Assembly: GCA_023435985.1 (NCBI GenBank)
Contig: JAEZKY010000213.1
Coordinates: 1 to 64,000 of the forward strand
From: Bacillota bacterium
GTDB lineage: Bacteria > Bacillota > Clostridia > Clostridiales > Clostridiaceae
Direction of reading: 5' to 3'
DNA length: 64,000 nucleotides
Part shown: in pieces, positions 8,531 to 17,822 of the stretch
How the letters are laid out: each line of letters begins with the position of its first letter
How positions within the stretch are numbered: position 1 is the stretch's first letter
Notes under the pieces: model-generated
Told to the model about the DNA's origin: nothing
Databases searched by the model: none
The model's input: the letters and a program-made list of their open reading frames with translations, nothing else
Program-made: the position numbers and the translations under genes

Positions 8531-10189
8531 TTATTTACCTTTAATCTTATCTAAAAAATATCTAATAGGAGCTGTCAATTTCCATGAAGCAGAATTTGAT
8601 AGTGTATCATATTGCAATTTATAAGTATTACATTGCTGTTTTACTTTTTTCAAATCATCTAAAAGCCTTGAATGCTCACCCATAAGGTTTTCATATGTTT
8701 CCCCTAATTTACCATTATCTTCAGCAAGTCTCTCGTATTCATTGCATCTGTGTGCATGTTCTTTAACTAGGTTTTGATAAGTTGTTTTCAATTCTTCATT
8801 ATTCATGTTCAAAACAGTTATTTTATTTGCTAAATATTGTATTTTCCTATTCAATTCTATTGAACCGTTAAATTGATTATCTTTAGCATTAACACAAACA
8901 GCTGTATTTTCATTATTTGAAATACACTTTCCTGAAAGATCAAATCCTTGGGCCATTAACATCTTTCTTAACCGATCAACACCACTTTCCTCTAATATGC
9001 TAGATTCAATGCCCCTGCAAGAAAGATAATAATTCAAGTTATAATTATATATCTCACTCTCTGTAGGTTTCGTCAATCTCCAACGTAAGTATTCAACGTC
9101 AAGCATTAATTCATATGGAATAAGATATGCAAATGTAACGTAATTCACAAATTCCAAATCAGCTACAGACTCGTCTATAATTGATAAATCTCGTTGAGCT
9201 TTAAAAGCATATGGAGAATTTCCTAAAACATATGCTGTACGTCCCCAAAGCATAGCTTCAAATGCCATATTTGAACTAACTACAGCTATTCTTTTGCAGC
9301 GATTAATGAAATGCATAGCTGTTGGAGAATTATCAACTAAATGACTACTTGGATTGCCTCTTGCCGGATCTCCTGGATGCAACCTTATGGACAAAACTTT
9401 TTCGTTATAGTAACGTTTTACCATGGTTATAAGCTCTAAGTTATTTAAAAACGAAGAATTAGCAAACATAATCATATCTATTGTATATGTACATGCTATT
9501 CCCATTTCATATTCTGGTTTACAATCTAGCAAGTTAATATTTTCAATAAATTTATAATCCAAAAACATAGATAATATTTCTTTACGAGATAACAAATAAA
9601 CTGAACTTTCTTGTATTTCATTAATAAATTTTTCATATCTTTTTGAGAGTTCATTTTCCTCACTGAGGTTCATGTAGGCTGTCTTTCTATATACAGGACC
9701 ACGAAATGGTCCCCATTCCAAATGAACTATAGGTATATTTCGCTGTTCAGCAATATAAGAAAGACTTGGAATATGAATAAATGTAAAAATTCCTTCAATA
9801 GTATCCTTATTTTTTTCAAGAATGTCATCTATAATAGCACCAATATATTCTTCAAAAGATTTGGAACGTTGTTTTAATAAATGTATCCAAGCTGCAGTTT
9901 GTGAACCATATTCTTTAATTAATTTTTCTTCTATCTCTTTTGATATAGGATATTGTTGTATTTTATACATATCATCTGATGTTGGAACATCGTATTCAAA
10001 AAGTTCTCCGGTCTCTGCACGTGTTTCTGGTAAACCACCTTGTCTAAATACTTCTGGATCACTGAAATATTGTTGTTGTGCAATAATAGGGGCATTGTAC
10101 TTTTTAGCCATACTTAGAAATTTATAGAATATCCATAAATAATAATTATCATTAGCAGGGTCTAAAGTAAAAACAAATGGTACAAACAT
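8531..10189 (-). CDS. Glycosyltransferase, Kdo-transferase-like (GT99/KpsC-like), with C-terminal coiled coil
   Basis: 552 residues, no signal peptide or membrane segment. RLHPGD (269-274) and SSNMAFEAMLWGRTAYVLG (305-323) resemble the nucleotide-sugar-binding half of capsule Kdo transferases (Pfam Capsule_synth; WbbB/KpsC/KpsS), where a conserved Ser precedes a GxEAxxxG helix. Residues about 435-530 are heptad-rich coiled coil (NNEELKTTYQNL, KQQCNTYKLQYDTL), ending SASWKLTAPIRYFLDKI, a terminal motif common in coiled-coil-bearing glycosyltransferases of polysaccharide loci. The neighbouring KdsB-like enzyme gives independent support for a keto-sugar donor. SD GAGGTGA sits 5 nt before the ATG. 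The glycosyltransferase call is good; the Kdo-type donor is inference. Confidence 0.65.
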   Translation of the reverse strand: MFVPFVFTLDPANDNYYLWIFYKFLSMAKKYNAPIIAQQQYFSDPEVFRQGGLPETRAETGELFEYDVPTSDDMYKIQQYPISKEIEEKLIKEYGSQTAAWIHLLKQRSKSFEEYIGAIIDDILEKNKDTIEGIFTFIHIPSLSYIAEQRNIPIVHLEWGPFRGPVYRKTAYMNLSEENELSKRYEKFINEIQESSVYLLSRKEILSMFLDYKFIENINLLDCKPEYEMGIACTYTIDMIMFANSSFLNNLELITMVKRYYNEKVLSIRLHPGDPARGNPSSHLVDNSPTAMHFINRCKRIAVVSSNMAFEAMLWGRTAYVLGNSPYAFKAQRDLSIIDESVADLEFVNYVTFAYLIPYELMLDVEYLRWRLTKPTESEIYNYNLNYYLSCRGIESSILEESGVDRLRKMLMAQGFDLSGKCISNNENTAVCVNAKDNQFNGSIELNRKIQYLANKITVLNMNNEELKTTYQNLVKEHAHRCNEYERLAEDNGKLGETYENLMGEHSRLLDDLKKVKQQCNTYKLQYDTLSNSASWKLTAPIRYFLDKIKGK

Positions 10190-10443
10190 CTACATCACCT
10201 CAATCTTTAAATCTATTAATTTTGCCCAATGTTCTTTCTATGATTATCTTTGCTAGAGGATATATTTTTTGCTCAAACTAAAATCAAAATATACTTAATA
10301 TATTAAACATGTAATAGCCTTTCAATTACATCCAATTAATGCTGAGCTTATTTCAATATTACTCAACTATCACTTCTACATTTAAATTTCTCAGCACCTA
10401 TATTGTATTTATAATATTCATAATCTTAAAATCATATTATAAA

Positions 10444-11934
10444 TTATTTTTTATCTACTTTGATATCAACCCGTCGTTTGTCTCCAAAGTATGTTACGCC
10501 CTCTTGAACCATTTGATACTCAAGATATGTTGATTCTGCATTAGAAGGTGCTTGAAAATCTCTAAGAACAAATGTGTACTCTTCACCTGGTCTTATTTCT
10601 TTTCCATCTGGAATCTCTAATCTATATCCATAATCAACTCCATTTTGAAAAATGCATAATTTAACATTTTTTTCTTTCTTCCATATCTCATTACTTGTAT
10701 TTTTAACAGTAATATCAACATTATATTTTTCACCACGTTTAATTTCTGTTGGTGTATTATCAGAAATAATTTCTGATGTTGGATTTATTAACGGTGGCTG
10801 ATAATCCGCTAAACCTAATACTGTATTGTCTAATCCAGCTCCTATAATTATGTCAGGCTTAACTTCAGAATAAATCTTATTAAGATTTCCAATATCCAAC
10901 TGATGAATAAATACTAATTGCGAAAAGCTTTCTGCCATATTATTGAGCATAAACATCCAAACATAACTATCACCAACAACAATTGCTTTTGGCAATGTTT
11001 TATCCTTGTTTACAAAATAATTATAACTTTTCCATGGATCATTTGACTTATAATTAATTTTATCAAAAAAGCTTTTATCTGAACTAGCTGTTGGTTCAGA
11101 TTTTAATTTAAAATCATAATCTGTCTCTGTTGTAAATTTGCTACCGTCTAATACAGTATCTTTTTCATATGGAGTAATATTAAAATCATCCTCTGTTAAT
11201 ATTTTTAAATTTGGAATATGCTTCTTAGCTTGTTTCATAATCTCTGTATATCCTATAAACCCTCCATAGTTATTCCAATGAGATTGGTCATATGCCTTTG
11301 AATATATAACTCTGGATTCCTTTGCTTTTCTTAATACGTCCGATGGCACATTTAAATCAAAATTATCATTACCTTCAAATTTATCTTTCATCTCATCAAT
11401 TAATGATTCATTATTGATACGCAATATATTATCTGGTAAATATTCAGAATACATATTTGATTTCTGTGGGAAAACTGTTATTGAAAGATCTGTTCCTAAA
11501 CTTTTAAAATATTTTGTTATTTCAGAATACCTATTTTTATAGAAATCTATTTGTTCCTGACTAAGTAAATTTGCATTTTGAACATCTGCAAGACTACTAT
11601 CATTCATTAAAAACAACCAATTATCTTTACCAATAACAACCTTATTATTGCTATTATTAATTTCATTAAACCATTTAAAATTTATTTTATTATTCAAATT
11701 CATAAAAAAACTTCTAAATCCAATATTATCATTTAACCAAGCCTTGAATCCGGTAGGAAACTTTGCATCAATCTTTCCTGTAGTTTCATCAAATACCTTT
11801 GGAAAACTTGCCAAATACCTATTCTCTGACTCTGAAACTTTTCCGCTTATCCTATTTACAAATAGTAGTGGTGCTGTAATCATTATAATAAAACATAGTA
11901 TAAGTATAATATTAATCTTTTTTGATTTCTTCAT
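10444..11934 (-). CDS. DHHW/AlgX-AlgJ-like SGNH O-acetyltransferase, membrane-anchored
   Basis: I choose the ATG at 11934 (496 residues); the in-frame GTG at 11949 overlaps the SD GGGAGGTG. An N-terminal membrane anchor (about 6-27) leads to an extracytoplasmic SGNH-type domain. DQSHW (Asp216, His219) and GDSYVW (Ser323) supply the catalytic residues typical of AlgX/AlgJ/DHHW proteins, which move acetyl groups onto exported polysaccharide. Residues about 390-496 look like an Ig-like beta domain (NVDITVKNTSNEIW, YRLEIPDGKEIRPGEEYTF), perhaps for glycan contact. It starts 20 nt after the MBOAT gene, the usual pairing: MBOAT delivers acetyl across the membrane and this protein places it. The target is probably the glycan made by this locus. 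Confidence 0.85.
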   Translation of the reverse strand: MKKSKKINIILILCFIIMITAPLLFVNRISGKVSESENRYLASFPKVFDETTGKIDAKFPTGFKAWLNDNIGFRSFFMNLNNKINFKWFNEINNSNNKVVIGKDNWLFLMNDSSLADVQNANLLSQEQIDFYKNRYSEITKYFKSLGTDLSITVFPQKSNMYSEYLPDNILRINNESLIDEMKDKFEGNDNFDLNVPSDVLRKAKESRVIYSKAYDQSHWNNYGGFIGYTEIMKQAKKHIPNLKILTEDDFNITPYEKDTVLDGSKFTTETDYDFKLKSEPTASSDKSFFDKINYKSNDPWKSYNYFVNKDKTLPKAIVVGDSYVWMFMLNNMAESFSQLVFIHQLDIGNLNKIYSEVKPDIIIGAGLDNTVLGLADYQPPLINPTSEIISDNTPTEIKRGEKYNVDITVKNTSNEIWKKEKNVKLCIFQNGVDYGYRLEIPDGKEIRPGEEYTFVLRDFQAPSNAESTYLEYQMVQEGVTYFGDKRRVDIKVDKK

Positions 11935-11953
11935 AATTCTACATCCCACCTCC

Positions 11954-13369
11954 CTAGAATTTAAAATATATAAATGAATTATAAGTTGATGTCATAACAT
12001 ACATTATAGAAATAAAAAATAATATAATTAAATAGACATTTGTACTTATTAATTTAAAATATGTCCCTTCAATTGGTTTAAGTATTCTATCTAGCACTTC
12101 TTTTAATGGAATAAAGCATATTATTGCTAATATTATCAGCGTAACAACTTTAGGTGACAGATACCAAAACACTGTAAATCCAACATTTTTAGTACTTACT
12201 AAACCAAACATTACGGCGATATATTCCATTGCATATTTTAAACCTGGTGCCCTAAATAATACCCAACCCAATATTACTATTAACATTGCATAAATCCATT
12301 TTATGAACTTCGGTAGTTTTACTTGAATTTTTTTAATTTTAAAAACTTTCTCTATAATTAAAAATATTCCGTGCCATAACCCCCAAATCACAAAATTCCA
12401 TGCAGCACCATGCCACATACCAGTAACCAAAAATACCACAAACAAATTGAAATACATATTTCCTTTGCGATTACCGCCCAATGGTATATATAAATAATCT
12501 CTAAACCATGTAGATAAAGAAATATGCCATCTACGCCAAAACTCTGTCAAGCTTTTAGAGATATATGGGTAATTAAAGTTTTCAAGGAAATCAAAACCAA
12601 GCATTTTACCTAATCCTATTGCCATGTCACTATATCCACTAAAATCAAAATAAATTTGCAACGTATAACAAATGGCTCCAACCCAAGCTATTGCAATGCT
12701 ATTTTCATTTGGCGCTTTTCCAAAAATCTGATCCGCTACAATCCCTAACTGATCTGCTATAATCACTTTTTTAGCTAATCCCATTATAAATCGACGTATA
12801 CCATAACAAAACTTATCGACAGTACATTCTCTACTGTCTATCTGTTCATACACGTCTTTATATCTTGCAATTGGTCCTTGAATGAGTTTAGGAAATAATA
12901 CCATATACAAAGTAAAACTTATTAGATTTTTCTGAACTTTTACTTTTTCCATATATAAATCCAATGTATACGACATTCCTTGAAATGTAAAAAAAGAAAT
13001 TCCTAATGGTAATGCTATATTCATCAACGGAATCCCTATACCAAATGCTTTATTAGCAGATGAAATAAAAAAGTCCATGTATTTAAAATAAAATAGTAAT
13101 CCTAAATTTAATAGTACTGTTAATGTTAATACTGTTCTTTTTCCTAGTTTATTAAAATTTATTTTTGCATAATTTATACACAGTCCCATTAAATAATTTA
13201 TTATAATTGACGTAAACAGAACAATAATAAATTTTGGCTTACCTACTGCATAAAAAATAAAAGATGCAATAATCAAAAAAATATTTCTATACTCTTTCTT
13301 TAGCAAAAAATTTCCTAATAAAACTAGCGGTAAAAATGCAAATATAAATATTATTGATGAAAAAACCAT
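11954..13369 (-). CDS. MBOAT-family O-acyltransferase (AlgI/DltB/PatA-like)
   Basis: 471 residues with about 11-12 hydrophobic segments. Family signatures are YFDFSGYSDMA (240-250), FWRRWHISLSTWFRDYLYIP (277-296) and MWHGAAWNFVIWGLWHG with the catalytic His320. These proteins pass acetyl (or another acyl) groups from the cytoplasm to an exported polymer. A dlt operon is absent and a DHHW partner follows 20 nt later, so exopolysaccharide or wall-glycan acetylation is likelier than D-alanylation. SD AAAGGG lies upstream, with a 371-nt gap to the RgpF-like gene, so this pair may form its own transcript. Confidence 0.92.
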   Translation of the reverse strand: MVFSSIIFIFAFLPLVLLGNFLLKKEYRNIFLIIASFIFYAVGKPKFIIVLFTSIIINYLMGLCINYAKINFNKLGKRTVLTLTVLLNLGLLFYFKYMDFFISSANKAFGIGIPLMNIALPLGISFFTFQGMSYTLDLYMEKVKVQKNLISFTLYMVLFPKLIQGPIARYKDVYEQIDSRECTVDKFCYGIRRFIMGLAKKVIIADQLGIVADQIFGKAPNENSIAIAWVGAICYTLQIYFDFSGYSDMAIGLGKMLGFDFLENFNYPYISKSLTEFWRRWHISLSTWFRDYLYIPLGGNRKGNMYFNLFVVFLVTGMWHGAAWNFVIWGLWHGIFLIIEKVFKIKKIQVKLPKFIKWIYAMLIVILGWVLFRAPGLKYAMEYIAVMFGLVSTKNVGFTVFWYLSPKVVTLIILAIICFIPLKEVLDRILKPIEGTYFKLISTNVYLIILFFISIMYVMTSTYNSFIYFKF

Positions 13370-13528
13370 CTATTCTAACCAGCCCTTTCTTTAATTATTT
13401 TTCTTAAAAAAGATCGACACGTAATCCATAAGTATACTATTGACTTAAGTCTAAAAAACTTAATGCTTCTATAAATAAACTTACTCAATTCGAATATATC
13501 ATCTAATAAAAGAGAAAGCATGCTTTTT

Positions 13529-13564
13529 AATCGTCACTTATGTTATAAAATTTAAGTGACGATT
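13529..13564. repeat. Perfect inverted repeat in the 13370-13740 intergenic gap
   Basis: AATCGTCACTTA (13529-13540) and TAAGTGACGATT (13553-13564) are exact 12-bp arms with a 12-nt loop. On the minus strand, where the upstream gene ends at 13741, the hairpin is followed by AAAAAG rather than a T run, so it is a poor classic terminator there; on the plus strand TATTTTAAA follows. It could be a terminator for either direction or an operator for the MBOAT pair. Nothing else was recognised in this gap. Confidence 0.55.
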
Positions 13565-13740
13565 TATTTTAAATATTAATCTAAAATTTTCAAATTTAAT
13601 ATATATAGTTTATATTAAACACCTCTAAAAGTATTTTTAATGTTGAAAGAATAAAGAATATTCCTAAAAACTATTTTTCTATACTAACTGATATTATTAA
13701 ATTTAGATATTCAATTATTGTTTAATATTTATGTCTCATA

Positions 13741-15711
13741 TTATTCTTTCTTAAACCATCTTCTATATGTTCTTTGTAAAAATAATCCCAAATTACGTTT
13801 TGTGGAATTTTCACTTATTAACAAGTTATGTAAAAACATTTTTAATTTGTTTTTTATTGGATTCCCCATTCTTAATTCAAGATTATCTACTTGGTTTTCT
13901 AAATGATTAAAATTCCCAAAATCAAACCCTTTTCTATATAAAGTTGTACAAATTTTTTCTAACATATATCTATAATTCATTAAGTCACTTCTAGCATCAT
14001 CAGTATTAATAACATCAGCATAATAATATCCTGCATCTTGAGCTATAAATCCATAACTTCTTTCAATGGCATGTAAAATAGTAAAATCAGATTTATATTC
14101 AATATCAAAATCATCATACGTAAAACCATGAGATATGGCTTTACTCATAGCATCTGAACGGAACCAAAACATATCGCCATAAGCAGATGGAGTTAATTTA
14201 CTCAAATCTATATTAACCTTTAAACCTAATTTATCTGCCAATTTTTTAACATTAGCATTATTTCCATCTTGTCCTCTAAAAGCTGCCATGAAATAGTCAC
14301 CATGATATACCATAGGTGATCCTAATATTCCCAATCTTGGATTTTCTTCAAATAAATTAATTATATTTTTAATTACTTCTGTAGTTCCAATTAAATTTTG
14401 ATAACATCTTTCAGCAAATTGTTCACCTTGCACGCTAAACAATGAATAAGGTGATTTCTTATCATGGTAATAACAGATATATTCATACTCACCTTTTGTA
14501 ATAACATCTGCATATGTAATCCAAAGAGTAGACATTGCTACTCCTACATTAGGACGAATTTTGCAAATATAATTAAATTTCAAGTCATCAAATGCTTTAA
14601 TAATACTAGCTTCCGTCTCTTTGCTAGTTGTAGTTATATAAAAATAAGTATTTTCTGGAAAGTTCTTCGAATAATTAACAATAGTATCTACTTGATCTTC
14701 ATAATAAATATGAAGAATAACTGCAATTTTTTTATTATACCTAAAAGGTTTATCTATTGAATGTTTAGAAACTACATATTCTAATTGCAACTGGTTATAT
14801 ATATCTGTTAAATTTTTTGTTCTTAAAATATAATCCCATATCATATTCACATCATAATTTGTATTGTTATTAATATATTCCATAGCCTCTCTTGGGTCTT
14901 TTCCATAATTAACATGCATACTCTGTTCTTTTACATCAGTACAAAATGGTCTAATACGTGCAAAAGGAATCCTATCGCCACTAATCAATTTGCTCATATT
15001 GTGCGTTAAATTATCAAAGAAATAACCTTTTAGTTTATCACTTTGATATGAATCTATCCTAAAGCCAGCATCTAGCACATATTGATAAAAGTCTATTTCA
15101 GCAAAAAAATATGTGTCCCAGTCTTGTTTTACTGGTGGCTTCTTACTCCAGTAATTACGAAATTCTGGTGAATGGAGCAAACGCCCCCTTATAACATAAA
15201 AATATGGTATAGATCCCACAAAATGACCATGTTTCATGGGCCTTCCAGCAATACTTGTATATGATTTTTCTTCAAAATTTTTCATTGATCCATAAAAATC
15301 TGCATTAGACTTTTCCATATCATCAAACATTTCTTGTAAAGGGAAAAATGGTCCAAAGAAACTATCATTAAGCATTAATAATTCATCATATTTATCAAGG
15401 GTTTCCCAACCAATATATTGGATTCCTTCAATCCAACTATATGCTAGTAACCCCACATTTTCTCGAACTAAAATATCATCTGTTAACTTTTCTAGTTCAT
15501 CTCTACTTTCAGCAGTGAGCGTTCCACTCACTACTGCTAAAATACAATCTACTTCTTTACGCAATTCCTTAAGATAATATTTTCTAAATTCATCTAATAT
15601 CCCATCTTTATCATAAATAACATACATAGCTATTCTTTTTTTACTATTTTTATTTAGATTATGATTCACATCATCCCCTATCTTATACTTTTGAGTAATA
15701 CCTTCTTTCAC
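13741..15711 (-). CDS. RgpF-like rhamnan synthesis glycosyltransferase
   Basis: 656 residues from the GTG at 15711, chosen because GGAGGT lies 8 nt before it; the ATG at 15726 overlaps that SD. Residues about 35-290 carry the rhamnan-synthesis-F pattern (AMYVIYDKDG, LLMLNDSFFGPFFPL, FYGSMKN, GHFVGSIPYFYVI, W at QDWDTYF). A second half (about 330-600: KIAVILHIYYED, KGEYEYICYYHDKK, LGILGSPMVYHGDY, DMFWFRSDAM) matches the C-terminal region of RgpF proteins (PF05045). In streptococci RgpF extends rhamnose-rich wall polysaccharide. Here it ends an operon that contains dTDP-rhamnose genes and an ABC-2 exporter, so it probably adds rhamnose or a related sugar in the cytoplasm. Confidence 0.85.
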   Translation of the reverse strand: MKEGITQKYKIGDDVNHNLNKNSKKRIAMYVIYDKDGILDEFRKYYLKELRKEVDCILAVVSGTLTAESRDELEKLTDDILVRENVGLLAYSWIEGIQYIGWETLDKYDELLMLNDSFFGPFFPLQEMFDDMEKSNADFYGSMKNFEEKSYTSIAGRPMKHGHFVGSIPYFYVIRGRLLHSPEFRNYWSKKPPVKQDWDTYFFAEIDFYQYVLDAGFRIDSYQSDKLKGYFFDNLTHNMSKLISGDRIPFARIRPFCTDVKEQSMHVNYGKDPREAMEYINNNTNYDVNMIWDYILRTKNLTDIYNQLQLEYVVSKHSIDKPFRYNKKIAVILHIYYEDQVDTIVNYSKNFPENTYFYITTTSKETEASIIKAFDDLKFNYICKIRPNVGVAMSTLWITYADVITKGEYEYICYYHDKKSPYSLFSVQGEQFAERCYQNLIGTTEVIKNIINLFEENPRLGILGSPMVYHGDYFMAAFRGQDGNNANVKKLADKLGLKVNIDLSKLTPSAYGDMFWFRSDAMSKAISHGFTYDDFDIEYKSDFTILHAIERSYGFIAQDAGYYYADVINTDDARSDLMNYRYMLEKICTTLYRKGFDFGNFNHLENQVDNLELRMGNPIKNKLKMFLHNLLISENSTKRNLGLFLQRTYRRWFKKE

Positions 15712-15766
15712 TCCATTTACCTCCATTAATTGTATTGTTTAAAGCGACAAAAGTTATATTATAGAA

Positions 15767-16933
15767 TTATACTAAAACATTTTCTTTTATATGGTTAAAA
15801 GTGTCAAATGCATGTAAAATACACTCATCCATATTAAAATAACGAAAATCAGCTAGTCTGCCACAATAGAACAGCTGTGGGAATTTCATAGCTTCTTTTT
15901 TGTAAAGCTCATGAAGTTTTTTAGTTTCTTCAGTAATCACAGAATAATATGGTGCGCTTTTTCCACCCTTAATATAGGCTATCGGATATTCAGTAGCAAT
16001 TGTAGTTCCTTGAGCTTTTTCATTACCTGGTGTTAAAAATTTATATTCTGTTTTACGAGTATATCCTTCTGCTTGTGGAAATGATATAATTGCCTCAGGA
16101 TAAATTCTTTCCTTATCAAACCAATCATATTTAATATCTAATGAACGATAAGGTAATTCTCCATATTTCATACCAAAAAGTTCATCAAGAGCCCCAGTAT
16201 ATACCAATAATTCTAAAGGTTCATTATCATATAATACATTATTTTTCGCTTCATCAAAAACAATATGTTCCACTGCATCTTCATTAGTTCTAATAGATAT
16301 ATTAGGATGATCTAACATATTTTTGATAAGCGTAGTAAATCCTTCTGTGGGTATATATTGAAAATCTTTATTCATATATCTTTCATCATAATTCATAGCC
16401 ATAGGTACACGATCCATTATGCTTTTATCTAGTAAATCTGTTGATACTCCCCATTGTTTTGCACAATATGTTTTATATGATTTTTCAAATAATAAGTTAG
16501 CGAAATCAGCTATTTCTTTTTCTTTACTTTTAGTTAATTCTCCGATAGGCACACGATCTCTTCCTTTAAAATCTTTTCGTAATTTATTGATTACTATCTC
16601 AGCCTTTTCACAGCCAATCATTTGTTGAACTGATTCAAAATTAAATGGCAATCTTACATAAGTATCATCCATAAAACTAAGTTCTTTTACAGTATATTTT
16701 TGCAGTTTTGCATATTGAGCAAGATATTTAACAATACTCCACTCATTAGTTACTAAGACATGTGGTCCATATTTTTGCACCATAATATTATGCTCATCTT
16801 TTTCATCATACATATTTCCACCAATATGACTACGTTTTTCTACAACAGTTACAGATTTATTACATTCTTCCGCAAGCTTACGTGCTATTACTGCTCCTGA
16901 AAAACCTGTACCAACTACTACTATTTTTCCCAT
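15767..16933 (-). CDS. glf: UDP-galactopyranose mutase
   Basis: 388 residues from the ATG at 16933, with GAAGGAGAA 9 nt upstream; the TTG at 16951 overlaps this SD. The FAD-binding Rossmann motif GTGFSGAVIARKL, then KRSHIGGNMYDE and YGPHVLVTNE, are diagnostic of Glf, as are QWGVSTDLLDKSIMDRVP and the C-terminal FYCGRLADFRYFNMDE. The enzyme converts UDP-Galp to UDP-Galf, so the glycan should contain galactofuranose. It lies between the SDR gene and the rgpF-like gene, 42 and 55 nt away, in one operon. Confidence 0.95.
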   Translation of the reverse strand: MGKIVVVGTGFSGAVIARKLAEECNKSVTVVEKRSHIGGNMYDEKDEHNIMVQKYGPHVLVTNEWSIVKYLAQYAKLQKYTVKELSFMDDTYVRLPFNFESVQQMIGCEKAEIVINKLRKDFKGRDRVPIGELTKSKEKEIADFANLLFEKSYKTYCAKQWGVSTDLLDKSIMDRVPMAMNYDERYMNKDFQYIPTEGFTTLIKNMLDHPNISIRTNEDAVEHIVFDEAKNNVLYDNEPLELLVYTGALDELFGMKYGELPYRSLDIKYDWFDKERIYPEAIISFPQAEGYTRKTEYKFLTPGNEKAQGTTIATEYPIAYIKGGKSAPYYSVITEETKKLHELYKKEAMKFPQLFYCGRLADFRYFNMDECILHAFDTFNHIKENVLV

Positions 16934-16975
16934 TATATAATTCTCCTTCAATTTTGTATTGTTAACATTTAAAGT

Positions 16976-17809
16976 TTATTTTGCTGATAATATCTGATTT
17001 ATTTTACTATTATCACCCCAAACAGCAGGCGAATCGTATGCTCTATCAGGAAATGCACCATATTTCAATTTAATTTTAAAGTTATTTTCCTTGATAAAAC
17101 TTTCAACTTTTTCAGCTAAGCTAATTGGAATCCCACTACAACAGTTAATAATCCCATTCACCATATCCTGCATAACACAAGCTGAAATCTGTTTTGCCAG
17201 CTCTTCTACTCTAATGAAATCATATTTATTTTCCCCTGTTGTAAATGGAAAAAATTCTTTTCCTTCTTCTTCTGCAAGTATTATCTTTGCAAAAATAGAA
17301 TTATTTCTTTTATCATCACCATAAATGTAATATGCTCTTAACCACTGAAGAACTACATCCTTATCTTTTAACAAAAGTTGTGTACTTTTTCTTAATGCAT
17401 CTTTAGCTATACCATACATACTAATTGGATTGCTCGGAGTATTTTCATCTATCGCTCCTTCATAATATCCTATTTCATGCATAGTTCCCATTACGGTTAA
17501 GTGCTTAAGTCCGCTTTTAACCATATTTTTAATAAATTCATAGTGCTTAGATAAATATTCCATATGGGCATCAGAATTATGAATAAATCCATCTTTCCAT
17601 GCCATATGAAGTACAACATCTGGACAATCTAACTCCTTGTATAAATCTTTATTACCAGAAAAAATGTCTGCTTTAATAATATTTGCTCTGTTATCAATAT
17701 TATCAACATACAAATCTGTAGCTATTACATCCGCTCCCATATTTAAAAGTTCCGTTACTATATGTCTACCGATATATCCACCTGCACCTGTAACTAATAT
17801 TTTTTTCAT
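16976..17809 (-). CDS. NAD-dependent epimerase/dehydratase (extended SDR) for a nucleotide sugar
   Basis: 277 residues. GAGGYIG (8-14) is the cofactor-binding loop and YGIAK carries the Tyr-Lys catalytic pair, with GTM in the place of the catalytic Ser/Thr segment. The C-terminal half is short, as in reductases of dTDP-6-deoxy sugars such as 6-deoxytalose- or fucose-forming enzymes. It follows the exporter ATPase gene by 13 nt and precedes glf, so it presumably makes one of the sugar donors. The precise reaction cannot be read from the sequence. SD AGGAGG is strong. Confidence 0.85.
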   Translation of the reverse strand: MKKILVTGAGGYIGRHIVTELLNMGADVIATDLYVDNIDNRANIIKADIFSGNKDLYKELDCPDVVLHMAWKDGFIHNSDAHMEYLSKHYEFIKNMVKSGLKHLTVMGTMHEIGYYEGAIDENTPSNPISMYGIAKDALRKSTQLLLKDKDVVLQWLRAYYIYGDDKRNNSIFAKIILAEEEGKEFFPFTTGENKYDFIRVEELAKQISACVMQDMVNGIINCCSGIPISLAEKVESFIKENNFKIKLKYGAFPDRAYDSPAVWGDNSKINQILSAK

Positions 17810-17822
17810 AACTTAAAACCTC

